Assembly (NCBI RefSeq): GCF_013822795.1
Contig: NZ_PNLB01000021.1
Coordinates: 37,057-101,056, forward strand
Length of the DNA stretch: 64,000 bases
Source: Phenylobacterium sp.
Lineage (GTDB): Bacteria; Pseudomonadota; Alphaproteobacteria; Caulobacterales; Caulobacteraceae
Direction: 5' to 3'
Shown: positions 1 through 8,819 of the stretch, in pieces
Numbering within the stretch: the stretch's first letter is position 1
Layout of the letters: each line of letters begins with the position of its first letter
The notes under the pieces: model-generated
What the model was told of the DNA's origin: nothing
Database searches by the model: none
What the model saw: only the letters and a program-made list of their open reading frames with translations
Position numbers and translations under genes: made by a program

Positions 1-1
1 G

Positions 2-43
2 CGGTTGCTCGCCGCCAGCGGCGCGGTGGAACGCGAGCCCTAG
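2..43 (+). CDS. 3' end of a truncated upstream gene (product unknown)
   Basis: An open frame enters from the left edge and stops at TAG 41-43, giving the tail RLLAASGAVEREP. Only 13 codons are visible, so no family can be named. The stop overlaps the stop of the minus-strand hydrolase in the four bases CTAG (40-43), the same arrangement seen at two other convergent gene ends in this window. That arrangement is the main reason to believe it is a real gene end; chance is possible. Confidence 0.4.
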   Translation, partial: RLLAASGAVEREP

Positions 44-912
44 CGCGCAGCGCTCCGCAGCACGTGCTCGATGCCCTTGAGGATCGGGTCGGCGAAGGCC
101 TTGCCGAGCAGATTGGCGTGGTTGGCGCCCTTCACATGCTCGACATAGCCGTGCTCGGACAGCTCGGCCGGTGCGACCTGCAGCGCCTTCAGCCGGGTCG
201 CCGCATCGCCGGCCGTCACCACCGCCACCGGCAGCTCCGGGGCGAAGCGGCCCGCCTCGCGGCCCTGGCCGGAGGTTCGCGGCCAGTTCAGCACCTCTTC
301 GGCCGCCCAACGGGCGTGGCTGGCCGAGCCGTAGACCCGACGCTTTTCCTTTCGCGCCTCGCCCTCCAGCCCGATCAGGTCGCCGATCACCAGCGACACC
401 GGCCGCATGAAGCCCGCGTCCGACCAGGCGCCGACCAGCTTCATCGCGCCGCGATAGGCGTGGATCCCCAGGGCCGTGCGGCGCTCGTCAAGCATCTCCG
501 GCGTCACCGCGTCGACCAGCACCACGCCCAGCACCCGCTCGCGGTTGCGCGGCACGAACACCCGCGCCATCAGCCCGGCCATCGAGTGGCCGGTGTAGAC
601 GATCGGCCCATTCTCCCCCAGCCGCGCCAGCAGCGCCTCCAGGTCGGCGGCGATCGCCCGACCGTCGCGCGGCTCGGGGCTCGGATCCGAATAGCCCAGG
701 CCCGCCCGGTCATAGGCCAGACTGCGTAGGCCACGGGCGGCGAGACGCTCCTGCACCACCGCCCAGTCGGCGGCGCAGCCGAACGAGCCGCACTCCAGGA
801 CGATCAGGGGACGCTCGCTCTGCGGTCCGGTCGAGGTGGCCCGGATCCGCCGCCCGCCGATGTCCACCATCTGGCCTCGGGAGGGGTGAAAACGCTGGGC
901 CGTCATCTGCAT
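40..912 (-). CDS. alpha/beta hydrolase fold protein
   Basis: Predicted cytoplasmic hydrolase of 290 residues. The nucleophile elbow GHSMAG places the catalytic serine at residue 110. An upstream strand ending LVLE-C-G-S near residues 37-43 would form the oxyanion region, and a late His near residue 265 (GANHAN) fits the triad. There is no signal peptide. Two in-frame ATGs, at 912 and 906, are equally plausible starts, and neither has a strong ribosome binding site. The gene stands alone and converges on the gene at the left edge. Substrate cannot be inferred; esterase, haloperoxidase-like or proline iminopeptidase-like activities are all possible for this fold. Confidence 0.8.
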   Translation of the reverse strand: MQMTAQRFHPSRGQMVDIGGRRIRATSTGPQSERPLIVLECGSFGCAADWAVVQERLAARGLRSLAYDRAGLGYSDPSPEPRDGRAIAADLEALLARLGENGPIVYTGHSMAGLMARVFVPRNRERVLGVVLVDAVTPEMLDERRTALGIHAYRGAMKLVGAWSDAGFMRPVSLVIGDLIGLEGEARKEKRRVYGSASHARWAAEEVLNWPRTSGQGREAGRFAPELPVAVVTAGDAATRLKALQVAPAELSEHGYVEHVKGANHANLLGKAFADPILKGIEHVLRSAAR

Positions 913-970
913 ATCTTGAGCATCACCCCAATCTAGTCGAGGTTGCCGGCGAAACTAGGAGTCGGTGGGA

Positions 971-1387
971 ATGTTGCGGACGATCTTGCGAACGGCCCTG
1001 GGCGTGGTGCTGGGCCTGCTCGTCGGCCTGCTGATCATCCTGGCGGTCGAAGGCGTCGGCCACACGATCTTCCCGCCGCCGCCGGGCGTTAACCTGACCG
1101 ACCCGGCCCAGCTCGCCACCGTCATGGCCAAGATCCCGACCCCGGCCAAGTTCGGCGTGCTGCTGGCCTGGTTCCTCGGCACGCTGGGCGGGGCCGCGGT
1201 CGGCAATCTGATCGCCGGCCGCCGCCCCTGGGCCGGGCGCATCGTCACGCTGCTCGTCCTGGCGCTGTCGATCTTCAACATGTCCGACATTCCGCACCCG
1301 GCCTGGATGGCGGTCAGCGCCGTCGTCCTGATCCTGTTCGGCGGCTTCGTGGCCGACCGCGCCTTCGGCCAGCCGCGACCGCGCTAG
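971..1387 (+). CDS. small integral membrane protein of unknown function
   Basis: About 138 residues with hydrophobic segments near residues 7-27, 57-80, 87-104 and 113-128, suggesting three to four membrane spans. I do not recognise a named family. A GTG at 965 is also in frame, but AGGAG at 957-961 lies nine bases before ATG 971 and only three before the GTG, so 971 is chosen. The stop overlaps the stop of the convergent M23 peptidase gene in CTAG (1384-1387). Confidence 0.75.
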   Translation: MLRTILRTALGVVLGLLVGLLIILAVEGVGHTIFPPPPGVNLTDPAQLATVMAKIPTPAKFGVLLAWFLGTLGGAAVGNLIAGRRPWAGRIVTLLVLALSIFNMSDIPHPAWMAVSAVVLILFGGFVADRAFGQPRPR

Positions 1388-2124
1388 CTGGCGACGTCCA
1401 GGCGCGCCATCACCCGCTCGCCGCCGGCGGCCTTGCGATGCTTGCGCCCGCCCGAGGCCTGCGCCACCCGCACCTTCTTCGGATAGTAGGCCGCCGTCTG
1501 CATCGGCAGCTGCTCTGCAGTGGCGAACTCGCGGCCCATGAAGGCCGTGGGATTGAGCGGCGTGTCGCCGCGACGCATCTCGAAGTGCAGGTGCGGTCCG
1601 GTCGAGATCCCGCTCGAACCGATGCGGCCGATCACGGTCCCGCCGGTCACAGTCGCGCCAGCCTTGGCCCCGCGCTCGATCCGCCCCAGGTGGGCGTAGA
1701 AGCTGGTCAGCCCGCCGTCGTGCTTGACCTCGACGAAGCGGCCGTAGGACGGGCTGGTCCCGGCCCGCACGATCACCCCGTCCTCGACGGCGGTCACCGG
1801 CGTCCCCGACGGCGCGGCGATGTCGACCCCGCGATGCAGCCGCCCATGGCTCTCCCACGGCATGCGGCGCAGGCCGAACGGCGAGTTGACGCTATGTCCG
1901 GCGACCGGCTCGCCGAACGCGAAGTCCGGCTCGGGCGGCGGCGGCGCGGGCGGGACTTCGGCGACCACCTTGGCGTAGACCGGGGCCGGCTCGGGCGCGC
2001 GCGGCGCGATCGCCGTGGTCGCAAAGGCGGCGGTGACGACGCTCAGGGTCAAGGCGACCGCGAGCAGGCCTTCGACCCAAAAGTGACGCATGCCGGCGTG
2101 CGCGGCCAAAGTCATCGAATTCAA
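1384..2124 (-). CDS. M23 family (LytM-type) metallopeptidase
   Basis: Predicted cell-wall endopeptidase of 246 residues. A single N-terminal hydrophobic segment (about residues 18-38) would anchor or export it. A proline-rich linker follows (about 41-68), then the M23 domain (about 75-195). Zinc-binding H97-x-x-x-D101 and the HLH motif at 178-180 are intact, so an active enzyme rather than an EnvC/NlpD-like dead domain is expected. The C-terminus is basic. The start is uncertain: TTG at 2124 is preceded at good spacing by AGAGG, while ATG at 2115 lacks a clear ribosome binding site. It stands alone after a 308-base non-coding region. Confidence 0.88.
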   Translation of the reverse strand: MNSMTLAAHAGMRHFWVEGLLAVALTLSVVTAAFATTAIAPRAPEPAPVYAKVVAEVPPAPPPPEPDFAFGEPVAGHSVNSPFGLRRMPWESHGRLHRGVDIAAPSGTPVTAVEDGVIVRAGTSPSYGRFVEVKHDGGLTSFYAHLGRIERGAKAGATVTGGTVIGRIGSSGISTGPHLHFEMRRGDTPLNPTAFMGREFATAEQLPMQTAAYYPKKVRVAQASGGRKHRKAAGGERVMARLDVAS

Positions 2125-2432
2125 GAACCGACCTCTTCCAGTACAGTCGAGCTATACAAGCGACCACTAGAGGTTATGTGGTCTAGCCGCGACGACGCCC
2201 CGCTCTGCGGGGAAGCTGATTGACCGCTCTTGTATCCCAAAACCCGCCACATAGGCGCACTTCATGTGACACACATTGTCGCGCCACGGAACCTTGTGCG
2301 GACTTCTTCCGCACGCATAGGCGTTGCTAAGAAATATACTCAGCTTGACTGTTTCGCCACCTGGCAGCCAACGAAAAGGGCGCGCCCAGCCCTGGACGCG
2401 CCCCCTCCGCAGTGACCTGTGATGCTCGACGA
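2125..2432. other. non-coding region with three hairpins
   Basis: This 308-base stretch separates the M23 peptidase from the end of the transhydrogenase operon. It holds the pnt terminator (2378-2403), a perfect 7-bp hairpin GTGCGGA/TCCGCAC (2296-2314) and a 6-bp hairpin CCCCGC/GCGGGG (2198-2212) that would lie in the 5' leader of the M23 transcript. Short open frames here lack ribosome binding sites and coding character. I see no RNA gene. Confidence 0.6.
2378..2403 (-). terminator. intrinsic terminator of the pnt operon
   Basis: Arms GGGCGCG (2378-2384) and CGCGCCC (2397-2403) enclose a 12-base loop. Reading the minus strand, the stem is followed directly by TTTT (complement of AAAA 2374-2377). 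It lies just downstream of the pntB stop. Confidence 0.75.
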
Positions 2433-3854
2433 TCAGAGGCCCTTGAGGATCCCCTCGACCATCTTCTTGGCGTCCCCGAACAGCATCATCGTGTTGTCAC
2501 GGAAGAAGAGTTCGTTCTCGACCCCGGCGTAGCCCGAGGACATGCCGCGCTTCACGAAGAGGACGGTCCGCGCCTTTTCGACGTCCAGGATCGGCATGCC
2601 GTAGATCGCCGAGGTCGGATCGGTCTTCGCCGCCGGATTGGTGACGTCGTTGGCCCCGATCACGAACGCCACGTCGGCGGTCGGGAACTCGGCGTTGATA
2701 TCCTCCAGTTCGAAGACCTCGTCGTAAGGCACGTTGGCTTCGGCCAGCAGGACGTTCATGTGGCCCGGCATCCGCCCGGCGACCGGGTGGATGGCGTACT
2801 TCACGTCGACGCCCTCTTCCTTCAGCTTGTCGGCCATTTCGCGCAGGGCGTGCTGCGCCTGGCTGACCGCCATGCCGTAGCCCGGGACGATGATCACCTT
2901 GCTGGCGTTCTTCATGATGAAGGCGGCGTCGTCGGCGGAGCCTTGCTTGACCGGACGGGTCTCGACCTTGCCGCCGGCGCCAGCCGCGGCGCTGTCGTCG
3001 GCGCCAAAGCCGCCGAGGATCACCGAGATGAAGCTGCGGTTCATCCCCTTGCACATGATGTAGCTGAGGATCGCGCCGGACGAACCAACCAGCGCGCCGG
3101 TGATGATCAGGGTGACGTTCTCGAGCGTGAAGCCCAGCGCCGCCGCCGCCCAGCCGGAATAGCTGTTCAGCATGGACACCACGACCGGCATGTCCGCGCC
3201 GCCGATCGGGATGATCAGGGTGACGCCGATCAGCAGCGCCAGGGCGAAGATGGCCCAGAACGCCCAGATCGCCTGGCCGCCGCTCATCACCAGCACCACC
3301 ACCAAGCCGACGATGGCCAGGGCGATGAGGATGTTCAGCAGGTGGCGGGCCGGCAGCAGGATCGGCGCGCCCGACATGTTGCCGTTCAGCTTGGCGAACG
3401 CGATCACCGAACCGGTGAAGGTGATGGCGCCGATGGCCAGGCCCAGCGACAGCTCGATCAGCGAGGTCGTGTGCACCAGGCCGTCCGGCGTGGCGATGCC
3501 ATAGGCCTGCGGCGTGTGGATGGCGGCGACCGCCACCAGACAGGCGGCCATGCCGACCAGGCTGTGGAAGGCGGCGACCAGCTGCGGCATCGAGGTCATC
3601 GCGACCTTGCGGGCGATGACCGCCCCGACCGCGCCGCCGATGGCGATGCCGCCCAGGATCAGGCCCAGGGTCAACGGGTCGAGCTTGCCCTGGCTGAACA
3701 GCGTCAGCAGCGCCGTGCCGACCGCGATGGCCATGCCGATCATGCCGTTGCGGTTGCCCGCCTGGCTGGTGGTCGGCGACGAGAGGCCCCGCAGGGCCAG
3801 GATGAATAGGACGCCCGAGACGATGTAGGCGATGGCGGCGAGATTAGCGTTCAT
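2433..3854 (-). CDS. pntB: NAD(P) transhydrogenase, beta subunit
   Basis: Membrane subunit of proton-translocating transhydrogenase, which reduces NADP+ with NADH using the proton gradient. The 473-residue length is usual for PntB. The first ~270 residues form repeated hydrophobic helices. The rest is the NADP-binding domain III, with its GYGMAVSQAQ motif and the HPVAGRMPGHMNVLLAEA segment. It is the last gene of pntAA-pntAB-pntB, 16 bases after pntAB, and is followed by a terminator. Confidence 0.97.
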   Translation of the reverse strand: MNANLAAIAYIVSGVLFILALRGLSSPTTSQAGNRNGMIGMAIAVGTALLTLFSQGKLDPLTLGLILGGIAIGGAVGAVIARKVAMTSMPQLVAAFHSLVGMAACLVAVAAIHTPQAYGIATPDGLVHTTSLIELSLGLAIGAITFTGSVIAFAKLNGNMSGAPILLPARHLLNILIALAIVGLVVVLVMSGGQAIWAFWAIFALALLIGVTLIIPIGGADMPVVVSMLNSYSGWAAAALGFTLENVTLIITGALVGSSGAILSYIMCKGMNRSFISVILGGFGADDSAAAGAGGKVETRPVKQGSADDAAFIMKNASKVIIVPGYGMAVSQAQHALREMADKLKEEGVDVKYAIHPVAGRMPGHMNVLLAEANVPYDEVFELEDINAEFPTADVAFVIGANDVTNPAAKTDPTSAIYGMPILDVEKARTVLFVKRGMSSGYAGVENELFFRDNTMMLFGDAKKMVEGILKGL

Positions 3855-3870
3855 GTTCCCCCCGCTCCCC

Positions 3871-4188
3871 TTACTTTTGCTTTTTCTTGTACATGGCCAG
3901 CATGCGCTGGGTGACGAGGAACCCGCCGAAGATGTTGACCGCCGCGAAGGCTGCGGCGACGGCGCCGGCTCCCTTGGAGATCAGCACGTTCTGGGTCAAC
4001 TCGCCGTCCGTTCCGCTCGCCGCGGCGGCCAGCAGCGCGCCGACGATGATCACGGACGAGATGGCGTTGGTCACCGCCATCAGCGGGGTATGCAGCGCGG
4101 GCGTCACGCTCCAGACGACGTAGTAGCCCACGAAGATCGCCAGGACGAAGATCGCCAGGCGGAAGACTGTTGGATCGACGGCTTCCAT
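3871..4188 (-). CDS. pntAB: NAD(P) transhydrogenase, alpha subunit membrane part
   Basis: 105 residues carrying the helices that in E. coli form the C-terminal end of PntA. Three hydrophobic spans are visible (about 9-29, 37-58 and 71-94), with a lysine-rich cytoplasmic tail. The split of the alpha subunit into two genes is typical of alphaproteobacteria. It lies between pntAA and pntB with 14- and 16-base gaps, so one polycistronic message is likely. Confidence 0.95.
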   Translation of the reverse strand: MEAVDPTVFRLAIFVLAIFVGYYVVWSVTPALHTPLMAVTNAISSVIIVGALLAAAASGTDGELTQNVLISKGAGAVAAAFAAVNIFGGFLVTQRMLAMYKKKQK

Positions 4189-4202
4189 CGGTGCGGCTCC
4201 GG

Positions 4203-5336
4203 TCAGGCGGTCAGGTTGGGATGGACGATCGCGCCGCCCTGGGTGACGAGCGCGGCCTTCAGGATCTCGTCTTCGAAGTCGGGGGCGAACTTGCCCTCCT
4301 TGTCGAGGAACAGCCCGGAGAAGGCGAACAGGTTGCGGGCGTAGAGCGCGCTGGCGTCGGCGGCGATGCGGCCCGGCAGGTTCGACTTGCCGAGGATCTT
4401 CGCGCCGTTGGCGGTCACCGCGACCTCGTCCAGCTTTGCCCCCTCGACGTTGCCGCCTTGCTCTATGGCCAGGTCGACCAGCACCGAGCCCGGCTTCATC
4501 GACGCGACCTGCGCGGCGCTGACAAGCTTGGGGGCCGGCCGGCCGGGGATCAGCGCCGTGGTGATGACGATGTCCTGCTTGGCGATGTGGCTGGAGACCA
4601 GCTCCGCCTGCTTGGCCTGGTACTCGGCGCTCATTTCCTTGGCGTAGCCGCCAGCGGTCTGGGCGTTCTTGAACTCTTCGTCCTCGACGGCCAGGAACTT
4701 GGCGCCCAGGCTCTCGACCTGCTCCTTGGTGGCTGGGCGCACGTCGGTGGCGGTGACCACCGCGCCCAGGCGGCGCGCCGTGGCGATCGCCTGCAAGCCC
4801 GCGACGCCGACCCCCATCACGAACACCTTGGCGGCGGCGACCGTGCCGGCCGCGGTCATCATCATCGGCAGCGCCTTGCCGTAGGCCTCAGCGCCTTCGA
4901 TCACGGCGCGATAGCCGGCGAGGTTGGCCTGCGAGGACAGCACGTCCATGACCTGAGCGCGGGTGATCCGCGGCACGAACTCCATGGCGAAGGCGGTCGC
5001 GCCCTTGGCGGCCAGCGCCTTCAGCGCGTCCTTCTCAACGTACGGATTGAGAGTCGCGACGACGACGGCGCCGCTCTTCAGCGCCGCGATCTCCTCGTCC
5101 ACCGGCGCGCGCACCTTGAACAGGATGTCGGCCTTGCCGATAGCGTCCTTGGCGGTCTTGGCCAGGGTCGCGCCGGCCGCCTCATAGTCGGCGTCGACAT
5201 AGCTGGCGGTGGTTCCCGCCCCGGCTTCCACGGTCACCGCAAAGCCGGCGGCTATGAGTTTCTTGACGGTCTCTGGGGTCGCGGCCACGCGCGTCTCCCC
5301 CGCGCGGCGTTCCTTGGTGACGGCGATCGTCGTCAT
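4203..5336 (-). CDS. pntAA: NAD(P) transhydrogenase, alpha subunit NAD-binding part
   Basis: 377-residue soluble domain I of transhydrogenase, related to alanine dehydrogenase. The N-terminus (ERRAGETRVAATPETVKKL) and the dinucleotide-binding loop GVGVAGLQA followed by TDVRP are characteristic. It binds NAD(H) and feeds hydride to domain III of PntB. It is the first gene of the operon, with the promoter region at 5337-5583. A 16-bp palindrome at 5424-5439, about 90 bases upstream, could be an operator. Confidence 0.96.
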   Translation of the reverse strand: MTTIAVTKERRAGETRVAATPETVKKLIAAGFAVTVEAGAGTTASYVDADYEAAGATLAKTAKDAIGKADILFKVRAPVDEEIAALKSGAVVVATLNPYVEKDALKALAAKGATAFAMEFVPRITRAQVMDVLSSQANLAGYRAVIEGAEAYGKALPMMMTAAGTVAAAKVFVMGVGVAGLQAIATARRLGAVVTATDVRPATKEQVESLGAKFLAVEDEEFKNAQTAGGYAKEMSAEYQAKQAELVSSHIAKQDIVITTALIPGRPAPKLVSAAQVASMKPGSVLVDLAIEQGGNVEGAKLDEVAVTANGAKILGKSNLPGRIAADASALYARNLFAFSGLFLDKEGKFAPDFEDEILKAALVTQGGAIVHPNLTA

Positions 5337-5423
5337 GCGCCCCTTATCCCCCTACTCGTTCCCTACCTGACGGCGACCATAGAGGCCGCCGCCAGCCGTT
5401 GTCCAGCGACCGCAGCGCAACAT

Positions 5424-5439
5424 TCAAACAAATGTTTGA
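5424..5439. promoter_or_regulatory. 16-bp palindrome between pntAA and a divergent gene
   Basis: Perfect inverted repeat TCAAACA-AA-TGTTTGA. Its core CAAAC-N4-GTTTG matches the published consensus form of boxes bound by PsrA, a TetR-family fatty-acid sensor of pseudomonads. It lies 88 bases before pntAA and 145 bases before the divergent secreted-protein gene, so either promoter could be controlled. That a TetR-family protein binds here is inference. Confidence 0.5.
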
Positions 5440-5583
5440 CGATCAACCCCTTTGGCGCTCAGGGTTTGTCGATGGCCCGTCGCCCCTGGTCGAACGCCAG
5501 TCCACGCCGGTCGAAGCGCGGCTGACCGCGCCCCTCATCCGCGTCACCGGTTCGCCGCTCAATCCAGAAAAAGTCGGTGACCT

Positions 5584-5991
5584 GTGAAAAGAACTGCACT
5601 TGTCCTGTCCGCCGCGCTCTCGCTCGCGGCTATCCTCGCCCCACCCGCCCTGGCCGACGGCGCCATCCGCCACGGCGACGACACCCTGACCTGCGAGGCG
5701 CTTTCCGCCGAAGCCGGCAAGCTGGAGGACGCCGAGGTCCGCCGGGCCCAGCGGGCCGAAACCGGCCGCAAATTCATGGGCTTCGCAGGCTCGGCGCTAG
5801 CCTCCGCCGGCCCCGGCATGATCGCCCGCGCCGATGCCGGAGAGGGGACCATTCTTGCCCAGCAGATGATGCGGTCCGTCGGCTCACAGGCCTCGGCCAC
5901 CGCCGCCCAGGGCGCCGCCCCGCCCCCAGCCGGGCCGCAGGCGCGCCGCCTCGAACGTGTCAGGACCCTGATGACCGAGAAGAGCTGCTGA
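5584..5991 (+). CDS. small secreted protein of unknown function
   Basis: 135 residues with a clear Sec signal peptide (MKR, hydrophobic core, cleavage after ALA near residue 24). The mature part has one Cys near residue 36 and a terminal Cys, an alpha-helical middle and an Ala/Pro-rich stretch. I recognise no family. It precedes another secreted protein by only two bases (TGACCATG), so the two are probably co-translated and may work together in the periplasm. Confidence 0.8.
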   Translation: MKRTALVLSAALSLAAILAPPALADGAIRHGDDTLTCEALSAEAGKLEDAEVRRAQRAETGRKFMGFAGSALASAGPGMIARADAGEGTILAQQMMRSVGSQASATAAQGAAPPPAGPQARRLERVRTLMTEKSC

Positions 5992-5993
5992 CC

Positions 5994-6893
5994 ATGCGCT
6001 TGCCCCTCATAATCCTCGCCACGCTCGCCGCGGCCAGTCCGGCGTTCGCCGAGCAGAGCCCAGCCTCGGCCGCCGCCAAAGGCCGCATCACTCCGCTCAG
6101 CGTCCAGGTGATCGGCTCCCTGCCGCCGGCCGAGGCGAAAGCCTTCACCGCCAAGGCTGGGACGATCATCGACAAGGTGCTGGCCACGCCGGCCCTGCAC
6201 CAGCCGCGCGGCTTCTCGATCACCCGCTCCCTGACCATCGACAGCCCGCCCAGCGACCAGCCGCAAGGCCAGCCGTTCCTTGGCCGCGCGACCATGATCC
6301 CCCAGATGATCGACCTGGAGGCCGGCGCCAAACCCGACGCCGCCGGCGCCTATATGGGCCGCCTGGAGGGCCCGCCCCTCCAGATCCGGTTCAACAACCT
6401 GGCGGCGCTCTACCCCAACGACAACGGCGAGCGCCTCGACCAGCCGCGCGACCTGCCGCTGACGATGACCCCAATCGGGGGCTTCCCCGTCTTCCAGGTC
6501 GGCATCCGCCAGGTGATCCTGATCACCAAGCCGGGCCGCCAGCCCTACCGGCCGATGACCAAGGGCGAGTACCTCGACTGGCTGGCCAAGGAGATCCCGA
6601 GCGACGTGCGCCTGACGCCGACCCGGGCGGCGTTGACCGGGCAGCAGCTCGCCGCGCCGGCCTGCGCCAGCTCGCGTCTGCGCGAGCTGTTCGGCGACTG
6701 CGCCGCAGGCGCGGCCCAGCTCGTCCGCCTCAACCCGGACTACTTCGACAAGGGCGCGCGAAAGGGCGCGATCCAGCTGGTGGCGATCTCCACGCCGATC
6801 CCCGGCGGCCACGGCCACAAGATCCTGGAGCCCAAGCTCAAGGCCGCCGCCTCCGAGCTCGACCTGGCCTCGATCCAGGCGCTGCTGGACTAG
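5994..6893 (+). CDS. secreted protein of unknown function
   Basis: 299 residues beginning MRLPLIILATLAAASPAFA, a typical Sec signal peptide. The open frame extends upstream, but ATG 5994 sits two bases after the stop of the preceding secreted-protein gene and gives a proper signal sequence, so it is chosen. The mature part has two Cys near residues 220 and 231 (CASSRLRELFGDC) that could pair. No catalytic motif is evident. It is followed by a hairpin shared with the convergent gene. Confidence 0.8.
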   Translation: MRLPLIILATLAAASPAFAEQSPASAAAKGRITPLSVQVIGSLPPAEAKAFTAKAGTIIDKVLATPALHQPRGFSITRSLTIDSPPSDQPQGQPFLGRATMIPQMIDLEAGAKPDAAGAYMGRLEGPPLQIRFNNLAALYPNDNGERLDQPRDLPLTMTPIGGFPVFQVGIRQVILITKPGRQPYRPMTKGEYLDWLAKEIPSDVRLTPTRAALTGQQLAAPACASSRLRELFGDCAAGAAQLVRLNPDYFDKGARKGAIQLVAISTPIPGGHGHKILEPKLKAAASELDLASIQALLD

Positions 6894-6903
6894 AACGCAA
6901 AAA

Positions 6904-6929
6904 GGCGGGCGCCGTCGCCGGCGCCCGCC
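6904..6929 (-). terminator. terminator between convergent genes
   Basis: Perfect 10-bp arms GGCGGGCGCC (6904-6913) and GGCGCCCGCC (6920-6929) enclose a six-base loop. On the minus strand the stem is followed by TTTTT, so it best serves the oxidase-subunit gene. On the plus strand only CTT follows, so it may act more weakly there. Confidence 0.75.
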
Positions 6930-6956
6930 CTTCGAATGCTTGGAACGCGATCGCCC

Positions 6957-7190
6957 TTAGTGGGCGTCGTCGCCGCCGTGCTCGCGCAGCACGAAGTAGC
7001 CGCCGACCGCCATGATCACGCCAACCGCCAGGCTGCCGAGGAAGCTCGTCGGGGTGCAGAACGCCAGCACCAGGAAGACCAGCAGGGCGGCGAGCGCCAG
7101 CGAGCCCCACTTCGTCAGCATGACGAACAGGTGGTAGGTCGAGGTCTGCTCGTGGATGTCCATGTCGCCGCGGTGGTATTCGGAAGCCAT
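6957..7190 (-). CDS. aa3-type cytochrome c oxidase small subunit IV
   Basis: 77 residues: a short polar N-terminus (MASEYHRGDMDIHEQTSTY) and two membrane spans (about 26-46 and 50-68), ending in a charged HGGDDAH tail. This pattern matches the small bacterial aa3 oxidase subunit IV family found in alphaproteobacteria, which packs beside the haem-copper core. The upstream in-frame ATG at 7259 gives an implausible basic extension, so 7190 is chosen. The main oxidase genes are not in the window. Confidence 0.85.
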   Translation of the reverse strand: MASEYHRGDMDIHEQTSTYHLFVMLTKWGSLALAALLVFLVLAFCTPTSFLGSLAVGVIMAVGGYFVLREHGGDDAH

Positions 7191-7280
7191 GGCGGAGCCG
7201 TCTCTCTCTTCGAAAATTCTGTTGCCGCCGGACCTACACGAACCGCAGGCCGGCCTCAAGGGTTCCTGGCGCCGCTTGTC

Positions 7281-8342
7281 TTAAGCCGGCCACACGGCCA
7301 GCAGCGAACGCAGCGCCGCCACCAGGGCCAGCGGCTGGTCGACCATGACGTGGTGGGCGGAGTCAGGGATCGCGATCTCCAGGATGTCGTCGGGCAGCGG
7401 CGTCGTCTGACCCTCGGTCCGGCGGGTGATGATCACCGAGCGGTCGCCGAAGATGTGCGCCAGCGGCACATCGACCTTGGGCTTTCCGCCGACCATCATC
7501 TGGTTCATCGCCGTGCGGTCGAGCTTGTTCCACATGTTGGGGTCGAACCGCCAGGTCCAGCCCTCGCCCGAGCCGTCCTCCATCGGCGCGCGCTTCAGCG
7601 AGCGGCGGGCGATGAAGTCGGCGATGAAGAGGTTGCCAGCCACCTGCGGCGGCATGAAGCGGAAGCGGGCCAGCGCCGCCTCGATGGTCGGATAGACCTT
7701 CTGGGCGCGGTCTGGGGTCGGGATATTGGCGACCCGCTTGGCCTGCTCCTCCAGCATGCGCTTGCCTTCGGGGCTGTCCGGCGGCGGGCCGCCGAAGCCG
7801 ACGTCGACCATGATAGCCGCCTTCATCCGCTCGGGATGCGCCGCAGCGGCGAAGAACACCTGCGACCCGCCGAACGAGTGGCCGATGTAGATCGGCTTGC
7901 CGGCCGCATAGAGCCCGGCCGCCTGGGCGCAGGCCTCGGCGTCCTCGGCGAAATCCTGGAAGGCGTAGGTCTCGCGCCAGTCCGAGGCGCCCATGCCGGC
8001 CAGCGACATCGAGGCGACCCGGTAGTTCTCGGCCAGATAGGGCGCGATGAAGCTCCACCAGTCAGCGTGGGCCGAATTGCCGTGCACCAGCAGCAGACCC
8101 GGCTTGCCGACCTCGCCCCAGGTCAGCAGTTCGATCTGCGTGCCCTTCGAGGTCACGAAGCTGCGCTCCGGCTCCTGGGCGATGGCGTCGAGGAACCAGG
8201 CCGGCGCATCGGGCTCGCGGCCGCGGAACGGCAGCAGCGGCGCCTGGACCTCGGGCGGCAAGCCGCCCGGGCTCGGGACCGGGCGGTCGTCGTCGTAATA
8301 GCCGACCGGCGCGCCTTCCTTGATCGCAGGATCCATGGCCAT
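7281..8342 (-). CDS. alpha/beta hydrolase fold protein
   Basis: 353 residues with the nucleophile elbow GHSFGG and a classical HGNSAHADWW oxyanion segment. The N-terminal ~70 residues are proline-rich and precede the hydrolase core. There is no signal peptide. It lies three bases after the thioesterase gene, so both are probably co-transcribed. A role in ester or thioester hydrolysis is inferred from the fold and neighbour only. ATG at 8336 is an alternative start. Confidence 0.85.
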   Translation of the reverse strand: MAMDPAIKEGAPVGYYDDDRPVPSPGGLPPEVQAPLLPFRGREPDAPAWFLDAIAQEPERSFVTSKGTQIELLTWGEVGKPGLLLVHGNSAHADWWSFIAPYLAENYRVASMSLAGMGASDWRETYAFQDFAEDAEACAQAAGLYAAGKPIYIGHSFGGSQVFFAAAAHPERMKAAIMVDVGFGGPPPDSPEGKRMLEEQAKRVANIPTPDRAQKVYPTIEAALARFRFMPPQVAGNLFIADFIARRSLKRAPMEDGSGEGWTWRFDPNMWNKLDRTAMNQMMVGGKPKVDVPLAHIFGDRSVIITRRTEGQTTPLPDDILEIAIPDSAHHVMVDQPLALVAALRSLLAVWPA

Positions 8343-8345
8343 GGC

Positions 8346-8819
8346 TTACGCGCCCCTCTTTTCCCGCTCGCCCGGCTTGCGCTGGATGGAGCGGATACCC
8401 TTGTAGACGCCGGTGCCGGTCATCAGCGTGCGCTCGGCGCACCAGATCCGGCCGCGGACGGTGAACACGTCGTCCTGCTCGGCGATGATCTCGCTGGAGC
8501 CCTCGATCCACTCGCCCATGTGGGCGCCGGAGAGGAAGTCGGTCGTCAGGCGCACCGTCACCCAGCCGATCTCGCGCTGGTTGGAGATCACCCGCCCCCA
8601 GGCCATGTCGGCGAAGCTCATCAGCATGCCGCCGTGACAGTTGCCCATGCCGTTGGCGTGGTGCTCCTCGACCCGGAACGCCATGATCTCGTCGTTCGTG
8701 ACGGGGTCGCGCTTGGAATAGAACGGGCCGACCGTGCGGCCAAAGCCGCGCTGCCAGAGGTTGATGACAAAGCCGTCGGGAACGACGGCGGCCTGCACTT
8801 CGGTCAGATCGTCGGACAT
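8346..8819 (-). CDS. PaaI-type hotdog-fold thioesterase
   Basis: 157 residues with the hotdog-fold core. The segment [14 protein letters not shown] carries the HGG motif and the acidic residue that in PaaI/YbgC-like enzymes attack the acyl-CoA thioester. Predicted cytoplasmic acyl-CoA thioesterase. The frame remains open to 8981, but that extension overlaps the promoter of the divergent lipoprotein gene and has no homologous look, so ATG 8819 is preferred. First gene of a two-gene unit with the alpha/beta hydrolase. Confidence 0.85.
   Translation of the reverse strand: MSDDLTEVQAAVVPDGFVINLWQRGFGRTVGPFYSKRDPVTNDEIMAFRVEEHHANGMGNCHGGMLMSFADMAWGRVISNQREIGWVTVRLTTDFLSGAHMGEWIEGSSEIIAEQDDVFTVRGRIWCAERTLMTGTGVYKGIRSIQRKPGEREKRGA

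Noticed and set aside
2230..2415. 61-codon open frame in the gap before pntB
   Set aside because: No ribosome binding site, no family look, and it overlaps the pnt terminator.
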